Below are positions 1 to 6,632 of a DNA stretch of 8,954 nucleotides, piece after piece. The notes under the pieces were generated by a model. That model ran no database searches. It was not told where the DNA came from and worked only from the letters and a program-made list of their open reading frames with translations. The position numbers and the translations under genes were made by a program. Source of the DNA: Micavibrio aeruginosavorus (GTDB lineage: Bacteria > Pseudomonadota > Alphaproteobacteria > Micavibrionales > Micavibrionaceae); the NCBI GenBank assembly GCA_003241285.1, contig QFOT01000086.1, forward strand, positions 1 through 8,954, in the 5' to 3' direction. Numbering within the stretch: the stretch's first letter is position 1; every line of letters begins with the position of its first letter.

Positions 1-429
1 GATATGATGCTGATTTGTGTGCAAGGCGGTATAGGTCTTGAGCAAACGATCAATCGTGTGGCGGATGAAATTGCAGATCACTCTCCCACGCTGGCAGAAG
101 AGCTTGGCATCTTAAGTGCTGAAATGGGTATGCTTAATGATCGAAGGGCTGCTCTGCAGGATTTTGCGCGGCGCGTGGGATCAGGCGCGGCCAAATCTTT
201 TACAACTGCGATGCTTCAGGCAGAGCAATACGGAACATCGGTATCTGGCGCGATGCGTGTGATTTCAGAAGAGCTGCGTGACATGCGGATGGCTAACGCT
301 GAACAAAAGGCGGCATCTCTGCCGCCTAAATTGACTGTACCAATGATCCTTTTTTTCCTACCGGCGCTTTTCATAGTTATTCTTACCCCGGCATTTTTAT
401 CAGCAGGGGATGCCGGTGTTATGGATTGA
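1..429 (+). CDS. tadC: Tad/Flp pilus inner-membrane platform protein, TadC-like (type II secretion F family), 5'-truncated
   Basis: The reading frame is open from the first base of the window, so this is the C-terminal part (about 142 residues) of a longer protein. The visible part has the helical pattern of a type II secretion F (GspF/TadC) domain: the segments around ADEIADHSPTLAEELGILSAEM and FTTAMLQAEQYGTSVSGAMRVISEELRDMR, then the PPKLTVPMILFFLPALFIVIL membrane segment near the C-terminus. That layout is typical of TadB/TadC platform proteins, which sit in the inner membrane and work with the TadA ATPase to assemble Flp pili. Having only the C-terminal half, I prefer TadC over TadB because TadC is usually the last of the pair and a TadD-like gene follows. 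Its stop codon directly abuts the stop of the convergent TadD-like gene, leaving no room for a terminator between them. Confidence 0.82.
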   Translation, partial: DMMLICVQGGIGLEQTINRVADEIADHSPTLAEELGILSAEMGMLNDRRAALQDFARRVGSGAAKSFTTAMLQAEQYGTSVSGAMRVISEELRDMRMANAEQKAASLPPKLTVPMILFFLPALFIVILTPAFLSAGDAGVMD

Positions 430-1188
430 TTATGGCGTTTTTTTCTTCTCGACTTCTTTTGCAGCTTTCGCTGCTGCAATCGCTTTGCGAGCTTCTTCAC
501 CGCGTGCATCAACAGAATAAGCGGAAGGTTCGTTCAGCGTGCGTATAATGCGAATGTTACGCTCAATTTCGACGCGGCTTGGATCTTTTTCTTTAGCTGA
601 ATAAAGAAGATTAAGGGCTTTATCGGTATAGCCCTGGGCTGCCAGGTTCAAAGCAAGGTTGTTCATTACAGGAATAGAATCTCCCTGCCACAGATCCAGC
701 GCTTTTTTGAAAGCTGTTTCAGCTTCAGGATGTTTTTGCTGCGCGTCCAGTGAAATGCCAAGAACATGCCATGCGCGGTAATTGCCGCCATCGGCCTTGA
801 TCGCTTTGCGAGCATAGGATTCTGCGGATTTAAAATCGCCTGTTTCTAATTCCAGCGCACCCATCTCGGTAAAGGTTAGCGTGGCAGGAGATTTTCCTTT
901 CAAGAAGGGGGTCAGAACGCTTTCCGCTTTTTTCAGATCTCCGGATTCCCGTAGGGCTTTTGCGTAGCGTCCGGCAGCAAATTCATCTTTTGGATTTTTC
1001 TTATAAATATAGGCAGTAGTATTCAAGGCCTCGCGGCGATCGCCGTAAAGCTCGGGTTTGCTTGCCCCTTTAGATGAAAGGGACGTCACTGGTTTCTTTG
1101 CCGCAGGCGGTGGCGATCCTGCACAGGAAGACAGGAGCAGGGCAGAGGCAAGAATTACGGTTAATGTTTTCAAGGTGCGGGTAATCAT
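430..1188 (-). CDS. tadD: TadD-like TPR lipoprotein of the Flp pilus system
   Basis: A 252-residue protein. It starts with a lipoprotein signal peptide: basic MITRTLK, a hydrophobic stretch, then the lipobox LSSC with Cys22 as the expected lipidated residue. A Pro/Ala/Lys-rich linker follows (about 23-45). Tetratricopeptide-like helical pairs span about residues 52-205, for example AGRYAKALRESGDLKKAESV (72-91), TEMGALELETGDFKSAESYA (107-126), WHVLGISLDAQQKHPEAETA (140-159) and NLALNLAAQGYTDKALNLLY (177-196). The tail is Ala/Lys/Glu-rich. TadD-type TPR lipoproteins help assemble or localise the outer-membrane secretin of Tad systems. It lies 27 bases downstream of the exported pilus protein on the same strand and is probably co-transcribed with it. 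A GGAG about 10 bases before the ATG supports the start. A generic TPR lipoprotein is possible, but the Tad neighbours favour TadD. Confidence 0.82.
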   Translation of the reverse strand: MITRTLKTLTVILASALLLSSCAGSPPPAAKKPVTSLSSKGASKPELYGDRREALNTTAYIYKKNPKDEFAAGRYAKALRESGDLKKAESVLTPFLKGKSPATLTFTEMGALELETGDFKSAESYARKAIKADGGNYRAWHVLGISLDAQQKHPEAETAFKKALDLWQGDSIPVMNNLALNLAAQGYTDKALNLLYSAKEKDPSRVEIERNIRIIRTLNEPSAYSVDARGEEARKAIAAAKAAKEVEKKKTP

Positions 1189-1215
1189 GGAAAGAAAGCT
1201 CCGTGTTTTAAATTT

Positions 1216-1938
1216 TTATTCTCCAGGTGGAGGCTCTTCGGTCTTGGGCGTTTCCATGAGGTCCTCATTAAGATCTGCCTGCGCGCCAGTATTGGAAGGA
1301 CCTGAAGGGGTTTCTTCTGGGATGGCGGCTCCCGGACCGGATGCATCCTGCACCACATTCACTTCATGGCACATGTCCGGACAATAGTAAACGCTGTATT
1401 GCTTGCAACCCTGTGTACCATTGGCGCAGGCACGGCGGATGCGGATGTAATTCTTGGTTGGCGAGCCTATAATCACGTGTCGCTGCATTATGACTTTACC
1501 GTCGGTATCAAGAGCGCGAAAGTAAGTGGAGCCGGGCTTTTTGGCGATCAGTACCAGATTGCGGTTGGTGTCAGGTACGACGCGCAAATTTTCATTGCTG
1601 CCGACGATCACATTCACGGCATCGCGGTCGAGACGGATAATTTCGGGCTTGTCGAGAGAAACGCGCAAAGGCTCTATTTCAAGCGAATCTTCAGCGATGG
1701 GGGGTAATTCATCGATATCTTCAAGTTCACTTTGGTCAATGGCATCTACATTCTTAAGAGGCGGGGAAGTAATTTCCTGCTGTTCGACAGGAACAGGCTT
1801 GGCGGATGCTGCCGCAGCTTCCAGTTGTGTCTTGTACTTGGCAAGGCCGCTTTCGGCATGAGCCTGATGGCAGGTCAGTGACATCAAAGCGGCAAAAGCG
1901 AGGGATTTAACGCCGGTCGAAAGAATGAGTGATTTCAT
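1216..1938 (-). CDS. Exported pilus assembly protein with CpaC-type pilus-formation N-terminal domain
   Basis: A 240-residue protein with a clear Sec signal peptide (MKS then a hydrophobic run, cleavage expected after AHA at residue 28). A low-complexity acidic and Ala-rich region follows (about 30-90). Residues about 92-160 read as the small beta domain found at the N-terminus of CpaC/RcpA secretins (pilus formation protein N-terminal region): EPLRVSLDKPEIIRLDRDAV and NRNLVLIAKKPGSTYFRALD, followed by the VIIG strand. There is no secretin domain, so this is a stand-alone version. The region after the domain holds four cysteines (ACANGTQGCKQYSVYYCPDMCHEV), which could form disulfides in the periplasm; the tail is Pro/Glu-rich. 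It is upstream of and co-directional with the TadD-like gene. I infer a periplasmic accessory role at the Tad secretin. No good Shine-Dalgarno precedes the ATG. Confidence 0.72.
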   Translation of the reverse strand: MKSLILSTGVKSLAFAALMSLTCHQAHAESGLAKYKTQLEAAAASAKPVPVEQQEITSPPLKNVDAIDQSELEDIDELPPIAEDSLEIEPLRVSLDKPEIIRLDRDAVNVIVGSNENLRVVPDTNRNLVLIAKKPGSTYFRALDTDGKVIMQRHVIIGSPTKNYIRIRRACANGTQGCKQYSVYYCPDMCHEVNVVQDASGPGAAIPEETPSGPSNTGAQADLNEDLMETPKTEEPPPGE

Positions 1939-1983
1939 TTATGTGAATTCGGGAAGCTGTTTGAAAGCGGTTGATACATTTTA

Positions 1984-2012
1984 AGTATACATGAAGCTGG
2001 TTAAGCTTCACC
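1984..2012 (-). promoter_or_regulatory. Possible leftward promoter for the two pilus genes
   Basis: On the minus strand, TATACT at 1989-1984 matches five of six -10 consensus bases and lies about 46 bases upstream of the start at 1938. The hexamer 17 bases further upstream (2012-2007, GGTGAA) is a poor -35. A 19-bp palindrome (1992-2010) fills the spacer, so the promoter may rely on an activator or be repressed there. This is a weak call made from position and the -10 match only. Confidence 0.25.
1992..2010. repeat. Perfect 7-bp inverted repeat (possible operator or hairpin)
   Basis: TGAAGCT and AGCTTCA flank a 5-base loop (GGTTA), giving a 19-bp element in the divergent intergenic region. 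Read on the plus strand it is followed four bases later by a run of six T (2015-2020), which resembles a rho-independent terminator, but no plus-strand gene ends upstream of it. Its place between the -10 and putative -35 of the leftward pilus promoter makes an operator equally plausible. A 10-base part (TGGTTAAGCT, 1998-2007) recurs inverted as AGCTTAACCA at 2102-2111. Confidence 0.45.
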
Positions 2013-2134
2013 TATTTTTTGTTTTAATTTTACGTATTGCAGACAGGATGGTTGTACATAACAATAATTGCCCATGATCTATCAAATAAAGCAGTTGAGC
2101 CAGCTTAACCAAGGCAGGAAATAATTTTTAGTTA

Positions 2135-2164
2135 TTGCAATTTTTATTAATGTTACATTATAAC
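2135..2164 (+). promoter_or_regulatory. Sigma70-type promoter of the zinc-cluster operon
   Basis: TTGCAA (2135-2140) is a four-of-six -35 and TATAAC (2159-2164) a five-of-six -10, separated by 18 bases. Transcription would begin near 2171, leaving a leader of about 15 bases that contains the Shine-Dalgarno of the first gene. The -10 box lies entirely inside the putative Zur operator, which is the geometry expected for simple repression. Confidence 0.55.
2152..2164. promoter_or_regulatory. Putative Zur operator (zinc uptake regulator box)
   Basis: GTTACATTATAAC is a near-perfect inverted repeat (GTTA-n5-TAAC). It matches the well-known proteobacterial Zur core GTTATANTATAAC at 12 of 13 positions; only position 5 (C for T) differs. 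On the left the extended consensus continues with AAT before the core; the right flank is poor. It covers the -10 of the only good rightward promoter and lies 21 bases before the ATG of the first gene. Zinc-loaded Zur bound here would block transcription, so the operon should be switched on by zinc starvation. His-rich proteins and a Zrm-like transporter in the operon agree with this. No zur gene is in the window. Confidence 0.7.
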
Positions 2165-2173
2165 GCCGCAAGC

Positions 2174-2179
2174 AAGGAG
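2174..2179 (+). promoter_or_regulatory. Shine-Dalgarno that fixes the start of the first operon gene
   Basis: AAGGAG lies six bases before the ATG at 2186. It excludes the longer frame that begins with TTG at 2135, whose first codons would overlap the -35, the -10 and the Zur box. Confidence 0.8.
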
Positions 2180-2185
2180 TGTTAT

Positions 2186-2857
2186 ATGATAACAAAACAC
2201 GATAACCATGGCGTTCATTCTTCGCATGATCACAGCCATTTAAAAATTGATTCATCCTCTTTCGATATAGGCCAAAAAGCTCTTGCTGAGCTGGTGCTTT
2301 TTAAAGCGATAGAGCACAAAGATGATCCTGCGCGTATTCATGGAATACATGGGCCCTATGAAGAATTAACCATCCGTAAAACAGGCAAATTGCCTGCCGA
2401 CTATTTTGCAGGAAGCGATCCTGAGCCGTGGGGATTAAGAATTCGTGAAAGCCGAAGCAATATTCTCTGGCAGGTTTTGTCTGGAGTAATGGATAAACAT
2501 GCTGAATTTGGCATGAATTATATGGCGTTGACCCTTGATAATAGTTTGAGTGATGAAGACTATGCGAAGGAGTTGGGTAGGCTAAATAAAGACTGGGGCG
2601 ATTTCCTTGATCATTCAGGTGTCTTTCGCGACCATCACCACACAGCTATGGGTCATGAGTATAAACGTGTTGCTTGTCCGGCCTGCAGCACATTGACAGC
2701 CCTCGCTTGCCAGGATGCGGGGATGCAGGCGCTGTTTAGAGAATTGCTGCCGCTCGATACGGCTGATCGGCGCAAATTATTAAGCGAGAAAGGCCTTATG
2801 CCACTCCTCGATAAAATGATTCCAGATGTTAAACCTCAAACGAAACTGGAAATTTAA
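2186..2857 (+). CDS. Uncharacterised protein with His-rich N-terminus and CxxC motif, first gene of the zinc operon
   Basis: A 223-residue soluble protein without signal peptide or membrane segment; I do not recognise a named domain. Residues 5-18 carry six histidines (H5, H8, H11, H14, H16, H18) mixed with Asp and Ser, a typical metal-binding tail. A helical middle region follows with IHGIHGPYEELTIRKTG (51-67) and GLRIRESRSNILWQVLSGVM (83-102). HHH at 150-152 precedes HEYKRVACPACSTLTALACQ (157-176), where C164-x-x-C167 and C175 could bind zinc. The start is set by the AAGGAG at 2174. The stop is two bases before the ATPase gene, so the two are translationally close. By position next to a Zur box I infer a cytoplasmic zinc-binding protein, perhaps a partner or chaperone for the ATPase or the PLP enzymes downstream. 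That is a guess from context, not family knowledge. Confidence 0.72.
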   Translation: MITKHDNHGVHSSHDHSHLKIDSSSFDIGQKALAELVLFKAIEHKDDPARIHGIHGPYEELTIRKTGKLPADYFAGSDPEPWGLRIRESRSNILWQVLSGVMDKHAEFGMNYMALTLDNSLSDEDYAKELGRLNKDWGDFLDHSGVFRDHHHTAMGHEYKRVACPACSTLTALACQDAGMQALFRELLPLDTADRRKLLSEKGLMPLLDKMIPDVKPQTKLEI

Positions 2858-2859
2858 CG

Positions 2860-3834
2860 ATGAGAATAGCTTTTTGCGGAAAAGGTGGTAGCGGAAAGAC
2901 GAGCTTGGCCTCTTTGTTTATTCGTTACCTAATGGACAAAAACGAGCACGTGCTGGCCATTGATGGTGATATCAATCAGCATCTTGGCGCCGCGTTAGGG
3001 CTTGATGAGCGAAGATTGTCTTCTTTGCCGCGTTTAGGTCAGCAAATGGAAATACTCAAAGAATATGTTTCCGGACAGAATAAGCGAATAAAGCCTGAGC
3101 ATGTAATTGAATCTACACCGGCAGGACGCGGCTCAAATTTTATAACCTTTGAAGGTAATGATCCAGTCAGCCACCATTTTATATACTACGAAAGAAATTT
3201 GCGCTTTATGGCAGTCGGGGGACACCAGGAAGATGATATTGGTAAAACCTGCTTTCATAAATTCACGGGTGCTGAGGGTATATTCCTGAACCATTTTCTT
3301 GATAAAGAAGACGAATTTGTAATCGGCGATATGTGTGCCGGGGCGGATCCTTTTGCCTCATCTGGTCTAGCTACTCGCTACGATGCGATTTTCCTCGTAC
3401 TTGAGCCTACCTTAAAATCTATTGGCGTTTATGATCAGGCGCGGTTATACGCCGATCCATTCGGCATACGGCTTTTTATAATCGCTAATAAAATCACATC
3501 TTCGGAAGATATCCAGTTTATCGAAGAAAGAACGGGTCAGAGAATTCTAACTGCCTTCGATAATTTATCGGTTATCCGTAACTTTGAAAAAGGTCGAGAA
3601 TATACTGTTTCAGATTTGGAAGATCGGGCGACAGAAAGTCTTGAAATTATGCACCAAGCGGCTCTGTCGCTTGGAAGCCGTGATTGGAAAAAATACATAG
3701 AAAACGGCAAATTTTTTCATGAGCGATCTGCTAGTGGGTGGGCCAGTGCAGCCTACGGTGTTGATCTAATGGAGCAGATTGATCTGGATTTTGACTATGA
3801 AGCCGTGTACGAAGATTTTGTGAAGGCTGTGTGA
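2860..3834 (+). CDS. MinD/CooC-type P-loop ATPase
   Basis: A 324-residue SIMIBI-class nucleotide-binding protein. The deviant Walker A motif GKGGSGKTS is at residues 7-15, with the signature Lys8 before the GG. VLAIDGDINQHLGAALG (31-47) corresponds to the Walker A'/switch I segment of CooC and MinD proteins. FVIGDMCAGADPF (153-165) is the Walker B/switch II strand with D157, and IIANK (207-211) is the base-contact motif. About 80 C-terminal residues (DWKKYIENGKFFHERSASGW and beyond) extend past the core. CooC and related ATPases use dimerisation on ATP to load metal into target enzymes. Here the Zur box and a His-rich neighbour suggest a metal or cofactor maturation role, though the CooC CxC metal site is not evident. 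The stop overlaps the start region of the next gene (TGATG), which indicates coupled translation. The family is secure; the partner is not. Confidence 0.85.
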   Translation: MRIAFCGKGGSGKTSLASLFIRYLMDKNEHVLAIDGDINQHLGAALGLDERRLSSLPRLGQQMEILKEYVSGQNKRIKPEHVIESTPAGRGSNFITFEGNDPVSHHFIYYERNLRFMAVGGHQEDDIGKTCFHKFTGAEGIFLNHFLDKEDEFVIGDMCAGADPFASSGLATRYDAIFLVLEPTLKSIGVYDQARLYADPFGIRLFIIANKITSSEDIQFIEERTGQRILTAFDNLSVIRNFEKGREYTVSDLEDRATESLEIMHQAALSLGSRDWKKYIENGKFFHERSASGWASAAYGVDLMEQIDLDFDYEAVYEDFVKAV

Positions 3835-5321
3835 TGAAGGGGCAGAGGGCAGAGAATGAAATAGGCATGTCTGAGTCTTTACGGCCGCGCTTGCGCCCGC
3901 GCCTACACCCACATATTAAGTGTTTTCTTGACAACAAACCGCTCTTGTTTGATTTAGTAAAAAAATGGGGTTCGCCTTTAAATCTTATCTTTCCCCAGAA
4001 CATGCCACATAATTTGGTAACTTTCCAAAATGCCTATAAAAAACATAACCTCCGTGGAACTATCTATTACACCAGCAAGCCATGTAAATCTCAGGCGCTT
4101 TACCGGGAGGCTTCAGGTCATGACATTGGGATAGATGTGTCATCGGTAAACTCATTGAAAGCTGCGGTCGATAGCGGATGGAAAACTTCCCGCATCGGAG
4201 CTACAGGTCCAAAGAGCCTAGAATATATAGAAAACTGCTTGCGGCATAATGTTCTGATAAATGTCGATAATCTGGATGAGCTACATCAGATAGCAAAAAT
4301 ACATTCAGAAATGGGTTTGACATACCGGATCAAAATTACCCTTCGCATTGCCGACTACCAATCTTCACGAGTTCAATTTATTGGAGAAGAAGATAACACA
4401 TTCGGCATAGCCACTGACGATATTGAAAATATACTTACATTCCTTGAGCAGAATAAGGAAAAAATTAATTTTCTAGGATTCTCGTGGCACGCCAGCACTG
4501 CTGGAGATGAGCAGCGCATAGCGGCAATGGAAAATCTTCTAAGGCTTACATTTTTATCGATCAAGCATGGTTTAAAACCCGTCCAGATTAATATCGGCGG
4601 CGGATTCCCAATCATGTATGCAGATTCATGCGAGGAATGGAATCGTTACGTAGAAGCTTTTAAGTCTTCTGTCATGGGGCACATCAATTCACAGGCATGG
4701 AATAATAATGGCCTCGGGTTTAGGCTAGAGGGAGGCGTTTTACGCGGATCGCCATCATTTCTCAATCATGCGCCAGTTTGTACCAAGGGGGAAGAGCTTG
4801 AGCGCTGGCTATCATTCCGTCTTCCATCTTTTGGCAATGCCCGTTTCTCAGATGTTGTACGTGATTCCCTGCTAAAACTATGTATTGAACCGGGCCGGGG
4901 GCTGCTTGATCAATGTGGCGTAACACTAGGCCGGGTTGCTTTTACCAAGATATCCCCAAAAGGAAATAGGCTGATCGGTCTTGAGATGAACCGATCTAAC
5001 ATTCATTCTGACCATTTTAAACGACTGACAGAACCTATAGTAATTTCTCAAAATGGCGAAAAAGCGAATTTGGAAAATGAAGGTGTATTTTACATGGGGA
5101 ATCTTTGTCTGTCATACGACATGCTTCAATATAACAGGACTTATCCTGACTATTTACCTGAAGCCGGCGACATCGTTGCTTTTGCAAATACAGCTGCATA
5201 CATGATGGATTTCACTGAGAGTGAAACATTAATGCAGCCGATTGCAAAAAAAATCGCTGTCGTAAGGAGCGGTAGAGCGTGGAAATGCATTGAAGATTCG
5301 GAATACAGGAGGGCTGCGTGA
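3834..5321 (+). CDS. Y4yA-family PLP-dependent enzyme (fold-type III, amino-acid decarboxylase-like)
   Basis: A 495-residue alanine-racemase-fold PLP enzyme related to diaminopimelate and ornithine decarboxylases. Visible landmarks: YYTSKPCKS with K82 as the likely Schiff-base lysine; HDIGIDVSSVNSL (96-108) for the strand/helix after it; FSWHAST (216-222), the usual HxGS position; GGGF (255-258), the glycine-rich phosphate loop; EPGR (352-355); GNLCLSYD (422-429), matching the catalytic Cys-x3-Asp motif at the dimer interface; and AAYMMDF (454-460). A long insert (about 284-345) separates the barrel from the C-terminal beta domain, as I recall for the Y4yA group. I chose ATG 3834, which shares one base with the previous stop and has GAAGG seven bases upstream; GTG 3831 is an alternative. 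The substrate is unknown. Paired with a cysteine-synthase-like enzyme, it may decarboxylate an intermediate of a small metal ligand, as SbnH does in staphyloferrin B synthesis. Confidence 0.85.
   Translation: MKGQRAENEIGMSESLRPRLRPRLHPHIKCFLDNKPLLFDLVKKWGSPLNLIFPQNMPHNLVTFQNAYKKHNLRGTIYYTSKPCKSQALYREASGHDIGIDVSSVNSLKAAVDSGWKTSRIGATGPKSLEYIENCLRHNVLINVDNLDELHQIAKIHSEMGLTYRIKITLRIADYQSSRVQFIGEEDNTFGIATDDIENILTFLEQNKEKINFLGFSWHASTAGDEQRIAAMENLLRLTFLSIKHGLKPVQINIGGGFPIMYADSCEEWNRYVEAFKSSVMGHINSQAWNNNGLGFRLEGGVLRGSPSFLNHAPVCTKGEELERWLSFRLPSFGNARFSDVVRDSLLKLCIEPGRGLLDQCGVTLGRVAFTKISPKGNRLIGLEMNRSNIHSDHFKRLTEPIVISQNGEKANLENEGVFYMGNLCLSYDMLQYNRTYPDYLPEAGDIVAFANTAAYMMDFTESETLMQPIAKKIAVVRSGRAWKCIEDSEYRRAA
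5307..5320 (+). promoter_or_regulatory. Strong Shine-Dalgarno with GTG start overlapping the upstream stop
   Basis: AGGAGGG (5307-5313) stands four bases before GTG 5318. The GTGA overlap joins the stop of the Y4yA-like gene to the start of the cysteine-synthase-like gene. This supports GTG as the true start and tight coupling of the two PLP enzymes. Confidence 0.75.
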
Positions 5322-6623
5322 TCATAGAGCAAATGACAGATTTAATAGGTAATACGCCGCTTTTGAAAATACCCGCTCATATTACCGGCCTAAAGAATAT
5401 TGAGCTGTATGCCAAGCTTGAAATGATGAACCCGTTCGGTTCGGTTAAAGATCGTACAGCGTGGGCGATGGTAAAAGATGATCTTGACGAAATAAAAAAA
5501 AAGTCAAAAAATTATCTACGAAAATTCCAGTGGAAATACAGCGAAATCATTGCAAGCTATCGCCAATATTCATGGTCTTAAATTCCATCTCGTCAGTGCG
5601 CTTTCTAAGGTAGATGAACAAAAAGAAATATTGCAGATAATGGGGGCTGGTATTGAGGAAATAGCGGGCGCGAGTGACTGTTTTGATACAAGTGATCCTA
5701 ATGACCCTCAATACATTATAGAGCGCCGCATGGCTATGCAGCCGGACCAAGTATATTTTCCAAGCCAATTCACCAATCAGAAAAATCCAGAATTTCATGA
5801 AGTTACCACTGGGCAGGAGATCTTAAATGATCTGGGTAATGTGGACTATTTTTTTGGTGGCCTTGGCACGACAGGCTCAAGTCTTGGTATTGGAATAAAG
5901 TTGCGGCAATGTAATCCGGGCTGCCAGGTAATTGGCATAGCGGCAAAAGCCAATCATTTTATTCCCGGTATCAGAAATCTTGGGCAGATGATGGAAAGCA
6001 CGCTTTTTCAAAAAGATTATTACAATCATATTTACTCCCTTTCTGAGAAAGATGCCTTAGGCGGCATGATGACATTAATTCGCGAATGCGCTGTGCTCTG
6101 CGGCCCATCGTCTGGTGCAAATTTCACTGCGGCGTTGCGGTATTTGAGGGAAATTGATTCAAAGGAATCTGCGCCTCAAAAAGCAGTTTTTGTGGTTTGT
6201 GACCGGATGGAATGGTATGTATCCTACATACGCGAGCGCATGCCTGAACTCTTTGGAAGTAAGATAAAAGAAAACTCACTCTCTTCTTTTGACAGCGATA
6301 ATATCCTTATTGTTCCGTCTATTGGTCCTGAACATATTGAGAAATGGAAACGGGACAACCAAGATCGGGTCATTATCGACATGCGCACGCCGCAATCTTT
6401 TGACATGATCCAAATACCCGGAAGCATGAATATATCTCAGGAGAGTTTTGCTAGATGGATAGATGGAGGTAATCCTTTCGGAGGAGAGACAGCTATTTTA
6501 CTGGTATGCGCAACAGGCGAGCAATCGCGCCACTATACAGCTTATCTTTCTAAGCTTGGTGTCAAAGCTTATAATCTTGAAGGTGGAATCATGTCCTGGC
6601 GCGATATTAAAGAAGCAGCATAA
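5318..6623 (+). pseudogene. Cysteine-synthase-like PLP enzyme fused to rhodanese domain, interrupted by a one-base frameshift
   Basis: Two overlapping frames encode one protein. Frame A (5318-5581) gives the N-terminus with LIGNTPLL and NPFGSVKDRTAW (38-49), where K44 is the PLP lysine; past the A tracts it becomes nonsense and stops. Frame B is open from 5496 to 6623 and continues with SSGNTAKSL (the conserved SGNT loop), the phosphate loop GGLGTTGSS, CGPSSGA, and IRERMPELFG, where relatives of the PLP part end. Removing one base in the A9 (5494-5502) or A6 (5506-5511) run restores a 434-residue protein with all family motifs in register. The last 110 or so residues form a rhodanese domain: VIIDMRTPQSFDMIQIPGSM, then LLVCATGEQSRHYTAYLSKL with catalytic Cys397 and its loop CATGEQS. 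The fold-type II part resembles OASS/SbnA-type beta-replacement enzymes. Every motif looks intact apart from the shift, so sequencing error, recent mutation or slippage are all possible. Naive gene calling would report two short genes here. Confidence 0.8.
5494..5511 (+). other. Frameshift site in A9 and A6 homopolymer tracts
   Basis: Nine A (5494-5502) and six A (5506-5511) are separated by GTC. Codons are read at 5318 + 3n before and one base later after this segment. Frame B has a stop at 5493-5495, so the change must happen downstream of it. A net +1 shift (or loss of one A, or gain of two, in the transcript) is needed. Confidence 0.75.
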
Positions 6624-6632
6624 GAGAGAAAA

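Noticed and set aside
1366..1707. Plus-strand frames opposite the pilus protein (also 1058-1387 and 1526-1861)
   Set aside because: They are antisense to genes with a clear signal peptide, lipobox and domain patterns, and overlap one another.
1860..1938. Lipoprotein signal in the exported pilus protein (Cys23 in SLTC)
   Set aside because: Thr at -1 does not fit a lipobox and a good AHA signal peptidase I site follows.
1992..2020. Rho-independent terminator on the plus strand (hairpin plus T6)
   Set aside because: No plus-strand gene ends upstream; the pilus genes to the left run the other way. Kept only as an inverted repeat.
2051..2062. A second Zur-like site, GTTGTACATAAC
   Set aside because: It is one base shorter than the Zur core and has mismatches in the arms, so the half-sites are out of phase; probably chance in an A/T-rich region.
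2135..2185. A longer N-terminus for the His-rich protein, starting at TTG 2135
   Set aside because: Its codons overlap the -35, -10 and Zur box, and it has no ribosome site, while ATG 2186 has AAGGAG at ideal spacing.
5494..5503. Programmed -1 frameshifting at A AAA AAG as in dnaX
   Set aside because: The downstream frame needs a net +1 (or -2) change; a -1 slip leads to the third, wrong frame.
5547..5798. Minus-strand frame of 83 codons across the cysteine-synthase-like gene
   Set aside because: It is antisense to the conserved PLP domain and has no features of its own.
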